Origin: a virus
IMG/VR virus record: IMGVR_UViG_3300025117_000118
Coordinates: 1-44,297 of that record
DNA: 44,297 nucleotides
Direction: 5' to 3' (one strand)
The notes beneath the pieces are model-generated. The model was not told the origin of the DNA and ran no database searches. It saw nothing but the letters and a program-made list of their open reading frames with translations. The translations under genes and the position numbers were made by a program. Each line of letters opens with the position of its first letter. Position 1 is the first letter of the stretch. This document shows positions 22,470-30,443 of this stretch, one piece after another.

Positions 22470-23145
22470 ACTCCCAAACCTTGCCATTTGTCTTGTGACC
22501 TATAAGCGCACAGAGGAAGCGTTGCGCACCATCGGTGGTGTTTGTGACAACCTGAATTATCCGCAGGAAAAGAGGGCATGGTTCATTAACGATGATGGAT
22601 CTCCACAGGAACATGCCGATGCGCTTCGGGATGAATTGAATAAACGCGGTGAAACACTGCAATGGCTCAACAGGGAGAGAATGGGTGGAGCAACATATAA
22701 TGCAGGAAAAGGGTGGAACGCCTGTATGGGAGTTGGTTATCAATATTCTGATTATGTCCTTTGGTTGGAAGATGATTGGGTGCTTGAAGAAAACCTTGAT
22801 GCAGAACGGCATGTGCGCTTGTTGCAGGAGCGGGAAGATGTTGGAATAATCACCTATCGTGGATTGACAGAAGGAAATGACCTAACGATCACAACACATG
22901 GCGGATACCATTACTTCATGTATATTCGTACAAGCCAGATGTCTTATAGTGGGAATCCGCATATAAGACATGCACGTTTTGTGAAGTTCTATGGTTGGTT
23001 CAACGAGAACAAGAACCCGGGAGATATGGAAGTAGATTACGATTTCAGGTTCACCCACAAAACGGGACCGAATATATGGCGTCCAGCAGGGATAAGACCG
23101 TGGGGTGCGTTTGGTCACGTGGGTCAGTTCAAGACCTTCGAGTGA
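22462..23145 (+). CDS. Family 2-type glycosyltransferase
   Basis: 227 aa. N-terminal LAICLVTYKRTEEALRTI and the later FINDDGSP are the nucleotide-binding start of a GT-A fold; WLEDDWVL contains the DxD-like metal site (about residue 113). It would move a sugar from a nucleotide donor to an acceptor that is not identifiable. Overlaps the dehydratase by 8 bases. Confidence 0.75.
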   Translation: MTELPNLAICLVTYKRTEEALRTIGGVCDNLNYPQEKRAWFINDDGSPQEHADALRDELNKRGETLQWLNRERMGGATYNAGKGWNACMGVGYQYSDYVLWLEDDWVLEENLDAERHVRLLQEREDVGIITYRGLTEGNDLTITTHGGYHYFMYIRTSQMSYSGNPHIRHARFVKFYGWFNENKNPGDMEVDYDFRFTHKTGPNIWRPAGIRPWGAFGHVGQFKTFE

Positions 23146-23157
23146 AAGGAGTTTGTT

Positions 23158-23487
23158 GTGAAACTAATAAGCATCAGAAGTCAAATTAAAGAAGTTGCCG
23201 ATAGATGGAAAGAATCATATCTTGGACATACTTGGATGGGTCAAAATAAAAAAGAAATTTTTGATAAACTAAAAAAACTTGATCCCGAAACAGCAACAAA
23301 GGAAGATGTGGCAAACATAGTTGGTAATTATTCGTGGGCTAAAGAAAAGCAATGTTATGAATGTGGAGAATATTTTGAAACGGTTATTGAGCTTGGCGAA
23401 ACCCCACCAAACTATGAAAGCTACACCACTTACTTATGTTTGGGTTGTGTTAAAAAGGCAGTTGTGTTTTTCGAGGAAAATAAATGA
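23158..23487 (+). CDS. Zinc-ribbon protein (109 aa)
   Basis: Starts at GTG 23158 with AAAGGAG 6 nt upstream. N-terminal helical region, then CYECGEYF and CLGCVKK spaced about 33 residues apart, a single zinc ribbon. It lies between sugar-modifying genes and overlaps the methyltransferase start. Function unknown. Confidence 0.6.
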   Translation: MKLISIRSQIKEVADRWKESYLGHTWMGQNKKEIFDKLKKLDPETATKEDVANIVGNYSWAKEKQCYECGEYFETVIELGETPPNYESYTTYLCLGCVKKAVVFFEENK

Positions 23488-24077
23488 CAACATACGATGG
23501 TGAATCAAAAGAAAATTGGATGCGTGGACTTGTTTCGATGGACAGGTGGAACGTAAAACATATACTGGCTGCTTTTGCGTTATTGTGGCCTGTTGAATCT
23601 TATCTCGATGTGGGATGTGGTGATGGAATTATGGTGCAGACAGCGCGCAAGTTGGGCGTGAGAGCATACGGAGTTGATCAGTTGGTTGATGAAACATGGC
23701 CACCATATTTTTATCACAAGAACCTGGTCGATTATTTCGAGAACCCTGAAGGACAAGTTGATCTGGTCACGTGCATTGAGGTGGCAGAGCACATCCATGA
23801 ATCTGCTCATGCAACTTTGTGTGACACGATTTGTAATAACCTCAAGGAAGGAACGAACAAGTTTCTTTTGTTTTCTGCCGCACGACCTGGGCAGGATGGA
23901 ACTGGACACGTTGCCTGCCGCCCAGCATCTTACTGGGCAGAACAATTCATTATGCGCGGATTGACCGCCAATGACCAAATGACCATGAACCTTGCCCTGT
24001 TATGGAATAGGATAAAATCTCCCCTTAATTATTTTTACGACAATCTTGCTGTTTTTCACAAAGGAGGTACGGAATGA
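23484..24077 (+). CDS. SAM-dependent methyltransferase (class I)
   Basis: 197 aa. Motif I YLDVGCGDGIMVQTA is at about residues 40-54, an acidic residue follows after the next strand (GVDQL), and motif IV-like VDLVTCIEVAEHI lies near 92-104; this is the arrangement of small-molecule methyltransferases. In this cassette a sugar O- or N-methyltransferase is likely. Starts 4 bases inside the upstream gene. Confidence 0.78.
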   Translation: MTTYDGESKENWMRGLVSMDRWNVKHILAAFALLWPVESYLDVGCGDGIMVQTARKLGVRAYGVDQLVDETWPPYFYHKNLVDYFENPEGQVDLVTCIEVAEHIHESAHATLCDTICNNLKEGTNKFLLFSAARPGQDGTGHVACRPASYWAEQFIMRGLTANDQMTMNLALLWNRIKSPLNYFYDNLAVFHKGGTE

Positions 24078-24271
24078 CCGATTTATATATAGATAAAACG
24101 ATTTACGATGTTGTGTATAGTAATGATTTGGAAACCTTTGTTGATATAGTCAATAAGAAACTTGACGATGGGTGGCAACTTGCAGGAGGGATAGAAATAG
24201 GACAAACTGCTTTCACGTCCCTAATGTATCATCAGTCAATATTCAGGCACACAACTAAAATAATGGAGTAA
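24074..24271 (+). CDS. Small DUF1737-like protein (65 aa)
   Basis: The sequence fits the pattern of this small family: an N-terminal strand, LETFVDIVNKKLDDGWQLAGG with the conserved V-N-G-W-GG, and an aromatic end. No biochemical role is established. Overlaps the methyltransferase stop (ATGA) and precedes the kinase by 4 nt. Confidence 0.6.
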   Translation: MTDLYIDKTIYDVVYSNDLETFVDIVNKKLDDGWQLAGGIEIGQTAFTSLMYHQSIFRHTTKIME

Positions 24272-24275
24272 GACA

Positions 24276-25268
24276 ATGATATTAACCAAAACACCTCTTC
24301 GGGTAAGTTTGGTTGGCGGTGGGACGGACATGGTTGAATTCTACAGCAAGCATGGCGGAGCAGTTGTGAGCTTTGGCATTAATAAGTATATCTATGTTGC
24401 GCTGAACGAGAAGTTTGAAGGTGGTTATCGCATCAGTTACTCCATCACAGAACTGACAAACGAACCGAACGAAGTGAAACATGATATTGTTCGGGAAGCG
24501 TTGAAGGAATTCAAGATCAATTCTGCTGAGATAGTAACCATCGCCGATATTCCAGGTGGAGGAACAGGATTGGGTTCTTCCAGCACCTTTGCTGTTGGAC
24601 TTGTTCTCGCCATGCGCAAATACAAGGAATTGGGTGTTAATCGATCTCCGTTTGAATTTGCAGAACAGGCATACAAACTGGAAAGAATGTTGTGCCGTCA
24701 CCCTGTTGGAAAGCAGGATCACTACGCGGCGGCGTTTGGTGGACTGAAATTCTATGAATTCAACCATGAAGGAAGCGTGACGGTTGCCCCAATAAGATTG
24801 AGGGATGATGTATTTGATGATTTCCAAAACCGCTGTATGCTGTTCTGGATGGGAAAATCAAGGGACGGGAATAGAATTCTCAAAGAACAGGCAAAGAATT
24901 TCAAGAGTGGTGATAATGATAAGGTTGGCGAAATGCTTCGCAAATGTGCCATTTATCTTGCAGAAGATTTGCAGGATAACAATCTTGACACGGTTGGCGA
25001 TTATCTCAAAGAGAACTGGTCTGCAAAGAAACAGATGGCGAATGGAATATCGAACCCTGATATCGACTTCCTTTACGATATGGGAATACAAGCAGGGGCG
25101 GATGGCGGGAAGTTGTGTGGTTCAGGTGGCTCTGGATTCATGTTCTTTTTTGCAAAACAGAGCAAACAGAATGCGGTTGAGAAGGCAGTTGGTTTGCGCA
25201 GAGTTCCAATAAAGATAAGCACAGAAGGGACACAGGTGATATACGAGGACGGAGGTAGGAATGTGTGA
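24276..25268 (+). CDS. hddA: D-glycero-D-manno-heptose 7-phosphate kinase (GHMP family)
   Basis: 330 aa, the usual length. Start LTKTPLRVSLVGGGTDM is typical of HddA; the ATP-binding GHMP motif PGGGTGLGSSS is at 93-103; the third motif CGSGGSGFMFFF lies near residue 280. The family phosphorylates heptose 7-phosphate at C1 to the bisphosphate, following GmhA. Related fucose kinases share the fold; the N-terminal sequence favours a heptose kinase. Its neighbours are sugar genes. Confidence 0.82.
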   Translation: MILTKTPLRVSLVGGGTDMVEFYSKHGGAVVSFGINKYIYVALNEKFEGGYRISYSITELTNEPNEVKHDIVREALKEFKINSAEIVTIADIPGGGTGLGSSSTFAVGLVLAMRKYKELGVNRSPFEFAEQAYKLERMLCRHPVGKQDHYAAAFGGLKFYEFNHEGSVTVAPIRLRDDVFDDFQNRCMLFWMGKSRDGNRILKEQAKNFKSGDNDKVGEMLRKCAIYLAEDLQDNNLDTVGDYLKENWSAKKQMANGISNPDIDFLYDMGIQAGADGGKLCGSGGSGFMFFFAKQSKQNAVEKAVGLRRVPIKISTEGTQVIYEDGGRNV

Positions 25269-25656
25269 ATGTGGTTGTAACGAATTGAGTATAAATAAGG
25301 CTGTAAAAGTTGGCGAAAATGTTCTTATTGTAGAGATCTATCCTGGTTGCCGAGATTGTGAAGCCGGAGTGGTTCTAAGTTTGTATTTATTTCCTCCCGA
25401 TGAAGCAGAAAATTTCGGGGTGGATTTAGAAGATATTGATGAGTTTGTTCCAGATAGATTTGGTTTCTCGCAATTAGACTTTCCTTTAATTGGACAGGAA
25501 GATATGGTGGAAGCTTCAAAAATATTAGAAGATGGTGATCCAATCGAATATGGTGATTGTGTAACATTGGCGGAATGTCTTTCTCAAGTAGGTCTTGAAC
25601 TGTTACAAAAAGGCATGGATATAAGAAAAAGAAAGTTAGAGGATGTGCATGAGTAA
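25261..25656 (+). CDS. Hypothetical acidic protein (131 aa)
   Basis: Overlaps the kinase by 8 bases with AGGAGG-like GGAGGTAGG before the ATG. N-terminus has MCECGCN and later CRDCE, possible metal ligands. The centre is strongly acidic (EDIDEFVPDRFGF) and the end is helical and basic. No family recognised. Confidence 0.6.
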   Translation: MCECGCNELSINKAVKVGENVLIVEIYPGCRDCEAGVVLSLYLFPPDEAENFGVDLEDIDEFVPDRFGFSQLDFPLIGQEDMVEASKILEDGDPIEYGDCVTLAECLSQVGLELLQKGMDIRKRKLEDVHE

Positions 25657-26401
25657 TTACCGCGTTATCGTTCTTACCTGCGATTCATATCTTCCTTATT
25701 TGAAACCGTTCATCCATCAATTCAATACCTATTGGGGAAAGGATCAGCAGGTTTTGGTGGCAGGATTCAACCCTCCAGACTTTGAAATGCCCCGTAACTT
25801 TCGATTTCATAGCGTTGGAAAAGCGGAGAATTATCCTATCAAAAAATGGTCGGATGCGTTTATTGACCTGCTCAACCAGGTGCAGGACGATGTGTTCGTT
25901 TTTGCATTGGAAGATTACTGGATAACCGATAAGGTGGATGTTCGTGGCGTGCAGTTGTTGGTTGATTATGCAAGGCGGAATTCCAAGATTGTCAGAATTG
26001 ATCTAACACCTGACCGATTGCATACCATGGAAAACGCTTATCCTGATTTTGACCACAAAGGTGAGCAGTTGGAACATTTGAAGTTGGTAAAGTCTATCTC
26101 TGGCGCACCATATTCCCTTTCTGTAATATTTTCTGTGTTCAGTAGATATAATTTGTTGAAGGTTCTTGAACGCGGTTGGGATCCATGGCAGGTTGAAATG
26201 CAGGGGAGTTACAAGGTTTATTTGCAGGGTGATGAAATGGAAGTGTATGGCACAGAATCCATTCCCGTTCCGCACTGTGTCGGAATAAGGAAATTACCTG
26301 AAGGAAATGGTAAACTGTGGTTGGAAACAGGATTCTTTAAAGAGGAAGATAGGAAGAAGATGCAGGAACTTGGCATATTAGGCGAAACGGGGTTCTTCTA
26401 A
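25649..26401 (+). CDS. Glycosyltransferase-like protein (GT-A fold)
   Basis: 250 aa from the ATG at 25649 (GAGG 6 nt upstream). N-terminal RVIVLTCDSYLPYLKPF resembles the first strand of a GT-A fold and FALEDYWITDKV matches the position of the metal-binding acidic motif. Similar phage and bacterial proteins occur in glycan clusters. The donor is unknown. It ends exactly at the DNA methyltransferase start. Confidence 0.6.
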   Translation: MSNYRVIVLTCDSYLPYLKPFIHQFNTYWGKDQQVLVAGFNPPDFEMPRNFRFHSVGKAENYPIKKWSDAFIDLLNQVQDDVFVFALEDYWITDKVDVRGVQLLVDYARRNSKIVRIDLTPDRLHTMENAYPDFDHKGEQLEHLKLVKSISGAPYSLSVIFSVFSRYNLLKVLERGWDPWQVEMQGSYKVYLQGDEMEVYGTESIPVPHCVGIRKLPEGNGKLWLETGFFKEEDRKKMQELGILGETGFF

Positions 26402-29226
26402 TGTATCAAATATTACAAGGTGATTGTCTGGAAATACTTAAGACCTTGCCGGATTGTTCGGTACAATGTGTGGTTACTTCTCCACCTTACTATGGATTGA
26501 GGGATTACGGTACAGCCTCATGGGAAGGCGGGGATGAGGGGTGCGACCATAAAGTACCGGATAGTGCAAAAGGAAATTATCCAGATTCGGATAGAAAACA
26601 GCAAACTAATTCAGGTAGTTTTGGTTTCCGGGAGTGGAATGTCTGTGGCAAATGCGGAGCAATCCGTATTGATAGTCAAATAGGATTGGAACAATCCCAC
26701 GAAGAATATATCGCTAAACTGGTATCTGTCTTTAGAGAGGTAAGGCGGGTGCTGAAAGACGATGGGGCAGTCTGGATTGTGATAGGAGATAGTTATGCAG
26801 GATCAAACAACGGTAGTAATGATTATAGAGAAGCAGGGTCGAGCCTATCAAAGAATGATAACAAATATGGAACTCACAAACCCGGTAATGGTGGTCTCAA
26901 ACCCAAAGACCTTATGATGATCCCTGCTAGAGTAGCATTGGCACTACAAGCGGACGGGTGGTGGTTGAGGTCAGAGATTGTGTGGTGCTTGTCTGGTGGT
27001 ACTCATGTATATGCAAGAACCCAAAAAGGCGATATGCCTGTAATGGTGCGAGATATAGCAAGGCTTGACCCAAAAACTGTAAGGTTATGGAACGGAAAGA
27101 AGTGGACACAGGTATTGGGATGGTCAAGAAACAGGCGAAAAGGAGACGAAATAGAAATTGTTTTACGATCTGGAGAAAGAGTATCATGCACGCCCAATCA
27201 CGAATTTCCAACGGAAAGGGGGTTATTGACAGCAGAAAGATTGCAAGTTGGGGATAAGTTAGTTAGAACAAAACTTCCAGAACCGGAAACAGTGCGAGAT
27301 TGTGCAATAGATAAAGATGCGGCGTGGTTGGCTGGTTTATATCTTGCGGAGGGGTCGAGATCAGATGATTGCATACAAATAGCGGGTCATAAAAAAGAAG
27401 TTGCCAGGTGGGAAAGGTTACAACATATAGCAAATAAATTTGGCGGGTATATTACTAGAACAGTAGATGGTAACAATATGAATATCCGCTTATATGGAAA
27501 AATTCTTGTGGCGATTATTGAAGAATTGGTTAGTGGTAGAACAGCAAAGGATAAGGGATTTGCTAATGTTGTTTGGAGGTACAGCGATTCTTTTGTATCA
27601 GAAATGCTAGAGGGCTATTTGTCTGGAGATGGTCATTGGGATAAAAATAGGTGGAGGCTTGGATTCACTAGAAATTACAACCTCGAAAGAGATATAAGAA
27701 CTGCTTGTGCAAGGCTTGGGTATCATTTGGTTTTGAATTTGGCAACCGTAAAATATAAGGGTAAAGACGTTCCAATATTTAGAGGAGAAATAAGATATAC
27801 AAGGTCTGGACACTTAAACGAGAAAGACCCAAATACAATCGCAAAGATAAATAAAGCCAAGTGCAGATATACCTATGATGTTGGCGTTGAGGATGAACCA
27901 CATCTATTTTCTCTTGCGTCTGGAATATTGACCCACAACTGCAAGCCCAATCCCATGCCGGAATCGGTTACCGACAGACCGACTAAATCACACGAAATGA
28001 TCTATCTGCTAACTAAATCGGCAAAGTATTTTTATGATTACCAAGCAATATTAGAACCAGCCAATTTTGATGGGAGGAAAGATACAAAATTCAAAGGATC
28101 TAAAAAATATAAGGACAGCGGGCAGACTTTTGCAGAACGAGGGCATGAAAGATGGCCTTTAGTAATTGGAAGAACAGAAAGAAAGATGGAGGGAACTTTA
28201 TACGGCGGTGACGGTAGCAGATTACACGGGCATAGTGGTTATTATGACAAAGACGGAAACCCAAGATTCAATGAATTTATAGACGGGACACCAGCGCGCA
28301 ACAAACGTGATGTCTGGACCGTAACCACGAAGCCGTTTTCAGGTAAAAAACTTATGACTGATTATGTCGGTGACGATGGCAAGCCCTACACAGTGTCACC
28401 AGATTGTCCAATACATTCGCCTCTTTTGCGGTCTCAAAAGTCCGATACTCAACAATGTGATGGACAATCAAATCTTCACGAGATCCACAATCCTGGCACT
28501 GATTGTTGTCACGAACAAGAGCAATCCCTTTTATCCGCTTCCAAGAACGACCAGAATAATGATGTGGTTTCTGATTTGTCCAATTCTTCTGAGAATATTC
28601 TTGAAAACATTTCCGAGCGCAGAACTTCAGTTCACCAGAACGAACATACTTCGGACGCTCAAAATCCTGATGGCAATTTTCACACACAAGAACCTCGTGC
28701 CGATCAGGATTGTAAAACGGATTACTGGAACCAAGTGCGTTTAGAGATTGCCACTTCCCGTAACATTCAAAAGAGCAAAACTGACCCCGAACAACAGGAA
28801 AGTTTGCGTGATATAACTTCCGCTCAAACTCTTTTTGACATACAGAGCATTGAACAACAACCCGCAATTTCTGATTCGGTTGTCCACACTTCCGAGAGCA
28901 ATACTTTGAAGGACGATTCGGACGCTCATCCTTCGGAGTATATTCCTTACCGCAACGCTGACAAATCTTCATACCAAGAATTATACTGCACCTGTAAGAT
29001 TGTGTCAATAGACCACTTCGCCACCTTTCCCCCCGACCTTATCGAACCCTGTATATTGGCGGGAAGTAGAGAGGGCGATACCGTCCTCGACCCATTCAGT
29101 GGTTCAGGTACTACCCTACTTGTATCCATAAAGCACAAAAGGAACGCAATCGGCATAGAATTGAATCCTGAATATATCGAAATGACCAACAAGAGGTTGT
29201 CTGGAGTACAAGAGGTATTATTATGA
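26401..29226 (+). CDS. DNA methyltransferase (N4C/N6A type) carrying an intein and an antisense HNH insertion
   Basis: 941 aa. Motif IV TSPPYYGLRDYG is at 26-37 and motif I LDPFSGSGTT at about 896-905, the order of beta-class amino-methyltransferases. Residues 196-513 are an intein; the exteins meet as IVW-CKPNPMPESVTDR, matching the usual IVWxKPNPMPESV. A second insertion of about 222 codons separates TTKPFSG from HFATFPPDLIEP, which are adjacent in ordinary family members. This insert is rich in Ser, Gln, Asn, Asp and His without domain character; on the other strand it encodes an HNH endonuclease. The enzyme would protect phage DNA from host restriction. The target sequence is unknown. Confidence 0.88.
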   Translation: MYQILQGDCLEILKTLPDCSVQCVVTSPPYYGLRDYGTASWEGGDEGCDHKVPDSAKGNYPDSDRKQQTNSGSFGFREWNVCGKCGAIRIDSQIGLEQSHEEYIAKLVSVFREVRRVLKDDGAVWIVIGDSYAGSNNGSNDYREAGSSLSKNDNKYGTHKPGNGGLKPKDLMMIPARVALALQADGWWLRSEIVWCLSGGTHVYARTQKGDMPVMVRDIARLDPKTVRLWNGKKWTQVLGWSRNRRKGDEIEIVLRSGERVSCTPNHEFPTERGLLTAERLQVGDKLVRTKLPEPETVRDCAIDKDAAWLAGLYLAEGSRSDDCIQIAGHKKEVARWERLQHIANKFGGYITRTVDGNNMNIRLYGKILVAIIEELVSGRTAKDKGFANVVWRYSDSFVSEMLEGYLSGDGHWDKNRWRLGFTRNYNLERDIRTACARLGYHLVLNLATVKYKGKDVPIFRGEIRYTRSGHLNEKDPNTIAKINKAKCRYTYDVGVEDEPHLFSLASGILTHNCKPNPMPESVTDRPTKSHEMIYLLTKSAKYFYDYQAILEPANFDGRKDTKFKGSKKYKDSGQTFAERGHERWPLVIGRTERKMEGTLYGGDGSRLHGHSGYYDKDGNPRFNEFIDGTPARNKRDVWTVTTKPFSGKKLMTDYVGDDGKPYTVSPDCPIHSPLLRSQKSDTQQCDGQSNLHEIHNPGTDCCHEQEQSLLSASKNDQNNDVVSDLSNSSENILENISERRTSVHQNEHTSDAQNPDGNFHTQEPRADQDCKTDYWNQVRLEIATSRNIQKSKTDPEQQESLRDITSAQTLFDIQSIEQQPAISDSVVHTSESNTLKDDSDAHPSEYIPYRNADKSSYQELYCTCKIVSIDHFATFPPDLIEPCILAGSREGDTVLDPFSGSGTTLLVSIKHKRNAIGIELNPEYIEMTNKRLSGVQEVLL
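26986..27939 (+). mobile_element. Intein with LAGLIDADG endonuclease domain (318 aa)
   Basis: Begins CLSGGTHVYARTQKG, has block B CTPNHEFPTERG, two LAGLIDADG-like motifs (WLAGLYLAEGS and LEGYLSGDGHWD), and ends GILTHN before Cys. All splice residues (Cys1, block B His, penultimate His, terminal Asn, +1 Cys) are present. Different endonuclease class from the protease intein. Confidence 0.88.
28352..28972 (-). CDS. HNH endonuclease encoded antisense within the methyltransferase gene
   Basis: 206 aa from the ATG at 28972. It has three N-terminal zinc-ribbon-like units (CQRCGKEY with CSRKC; CSVCQKEF with CSFEC; CENCHQDF with CARKC) and a C-terminal HNH domain CQDCG, LIVHHIVEYR, LDNLVTLCRACHRHRH. 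These cysteine/histidine patterns leave little doubt that this strand codes a protein. A longer in-frame start would fall in the -35 box of its promoter. TATAAT is 7 nt before the ATG and there is no ribosome site, so translation is probably leaderless. The gene occupies almost exactly the polar insertion in the methyltransferase reading frame, consistent with a homing endonuclease that landed in antisense and kept the host frame open. Confidence 0.82.
   Translation of the reverse strand: MKICQRCGKEYTPKDERPNRPSKYCSRKCGQPNQKLRVVVQCSVCQKEFERKLYHANFPVVRGQFCSFECYGKWQSLNALGSSNPFYNPDRHEVLVCENCHQDFERPKYVRSGELKFCARKCFQEYSQKNWTNQKPHHYSGRSWKRIKGIALVRDNNQCQDCGSREDLIVHHIVEYRTFETAKEANVLDNLVTLCRACHRHRHNQS
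28980..29008 (-). promoter_or_regulatory. Perfect consensus sigma70 promoter for the antisense HNH gene
   Basis: On the minus strand TTGACA (29008-29003), exactly 17 bp, TATAAT (28985-28980). The ATG at 28972 is 7 nt further. It lies inside methyltransferase coding sequence, right at the edge of the insertion. Confidence 0.82.
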
Positions 29227-30443
29227 AACAAATAGGCGTGGGAACATTCAAAACAACGGAGAAGATGCGTGGGCTGATCAATGATGTTCTCACCTCTGAA
29301 CGGTTGAGTTACGGTCCTTATTCGCGTGAATTCGAGAATCGGTTTGCAGAAATACACCAATGCAGATACGGCGTATTGTCCAATTCAGGCACATCCTCTT
29401 TGCAGGTTGCGTTACAGGCACTCAAAGAACTGCGTGGATGGGAAGATGGTGACGAGGTGCTTATTCCATCCGTCACATTCGTGGCTACCGCCAATATTGT
29501 TTTGCACAACAAAATGAAACCAGTTCTTGTGGATGTTGATCTGTCGTATTATGAAATGAATCCTCACATTCTTATGAAGAATTACGAGAGATTGATAACG
29601 AACAGAACAAGGGCAATGATCCCTGTTCACCTGTTCGGACATCCATGCGACATGACCAAACTAAAGGGAATTGCCAAAGAGTTCAAACTGGCGATCATCG
29701 AGGATTCCTGCGAATGTATGTTCGTGGACTGTTCGGGAAGAATGGTTGGGTCATGGGGAGATGTTGGATGTTTCAGTACATATATTGCTCATTTGCTGAC
29801 AACTGGCGTTGGTGGGATAGCGACAACAAATGATTCAGAACTGGCAGTGAAAATGCGTTCTTTGGTTAATCATGGAAGGGACGGGATATATCTTTCCATA
29901 GACGACGATAAGAATTTGAATGACAAGGAATTGAAGGAGGTTATATCGAGAAGATTCAATTTTGAGAGCATTGGACATTCGTTCAGGATAACAGAACTGG
30001 AATCTGCGCTCGCCATTGCACAACTTGATGATTATAAGGACATGCTTATCGCACGTGCTACCAACGCCGCGTTCCTTACAATGAAACTGGAAGAGTTGAA
30101 AACATTCATCAATCTTCCGAAGAAACGCTTTGATTGCGGTCATGCCTGGATGATGTACCCGATCATGTGTTACGGTGACGAAAAAAAGGAATTGACAGAA
30201 TACCTTGAGTTACATGGAGTAGAAACAAGGGAACTTCTTCCTTTGGTCAACCAACCATGCTACAAAGGAATGTGGAACCCATCTGATTACAAGAATGCAC
30301 AGATGATTGACAAGGGCGGATTTTATGTTGGATGCCATCAGGATTTGACGATGGACGATCTGCGCACGATAACCAAAACGATAAAGGATTTTTATTCCAT
30401 TCATAGAGCTGAAATTATGGATAAGAGGAGAAAAAATGTATAG
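29223..30443 (+). CDS. DegT/DnrJ-fold PLP enzyme with His in place of the catalytic Lys
   Basis: 406 aa, a normal family length. PLP contacts are visible: SNSGTSS at 53-59 and EDSCE at 160-164 with Asp161. At the Schiff-base position the motif is CFSTYIAHLLTTGVGG; aligned from the GG end, His190 stands where aminotransferases have Lys. ColD and RfbH-type sugar 3-dehydratases have exactly this His. The protein may therefore remove a 3-hydroxyl from a 4-keto-6-deoxy sugar rather than transaminate it. Overlaps the methyltransferase stop and the next gene start. Confidence 0.78.
   Translation: MKQIGVGTFKTTEKMRGLINDVLTSERLSYGPYSREFENRFAEIHQCRYGVLSNSGTSSLQVALQALKELRGWEDGDEVLIPSVTFVATANIVLHNKMKPVLVDVDLSYYEMNPHILMKNYERLITNRTRAMIPVHLFGHPCDMTKLKGIAKEFKLAIIEDSCECMFVDCSGRMVGSWGDVGCFSTYIAHLLTTGVGGIATTNDSELAVKMRSLVNHGRDGIYLSIDDDKNLNDKELKEVISRRFNFESIGHSFRITELESALAIAQLDDYKDMLIARATNAAFLTMKLEELKTFINLPKKRFDCGHAWMMYPIMCYGDEKKELTEYLELHGVETRELLPLVNQPCYKGMWNPSDYKNAQMIDKGGFYVGCHQDLTMDDLRTITKTIKDFYSIHRAEIMDKRRKNV

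Noticed and set aside
28345-29013. Second intein in the methyltransferase
   Set aside because: The insert lacks an N-terminal Cys/Ser block, block B and a C-terminal HN. Its character is explained by the HNH gene on the other strand.
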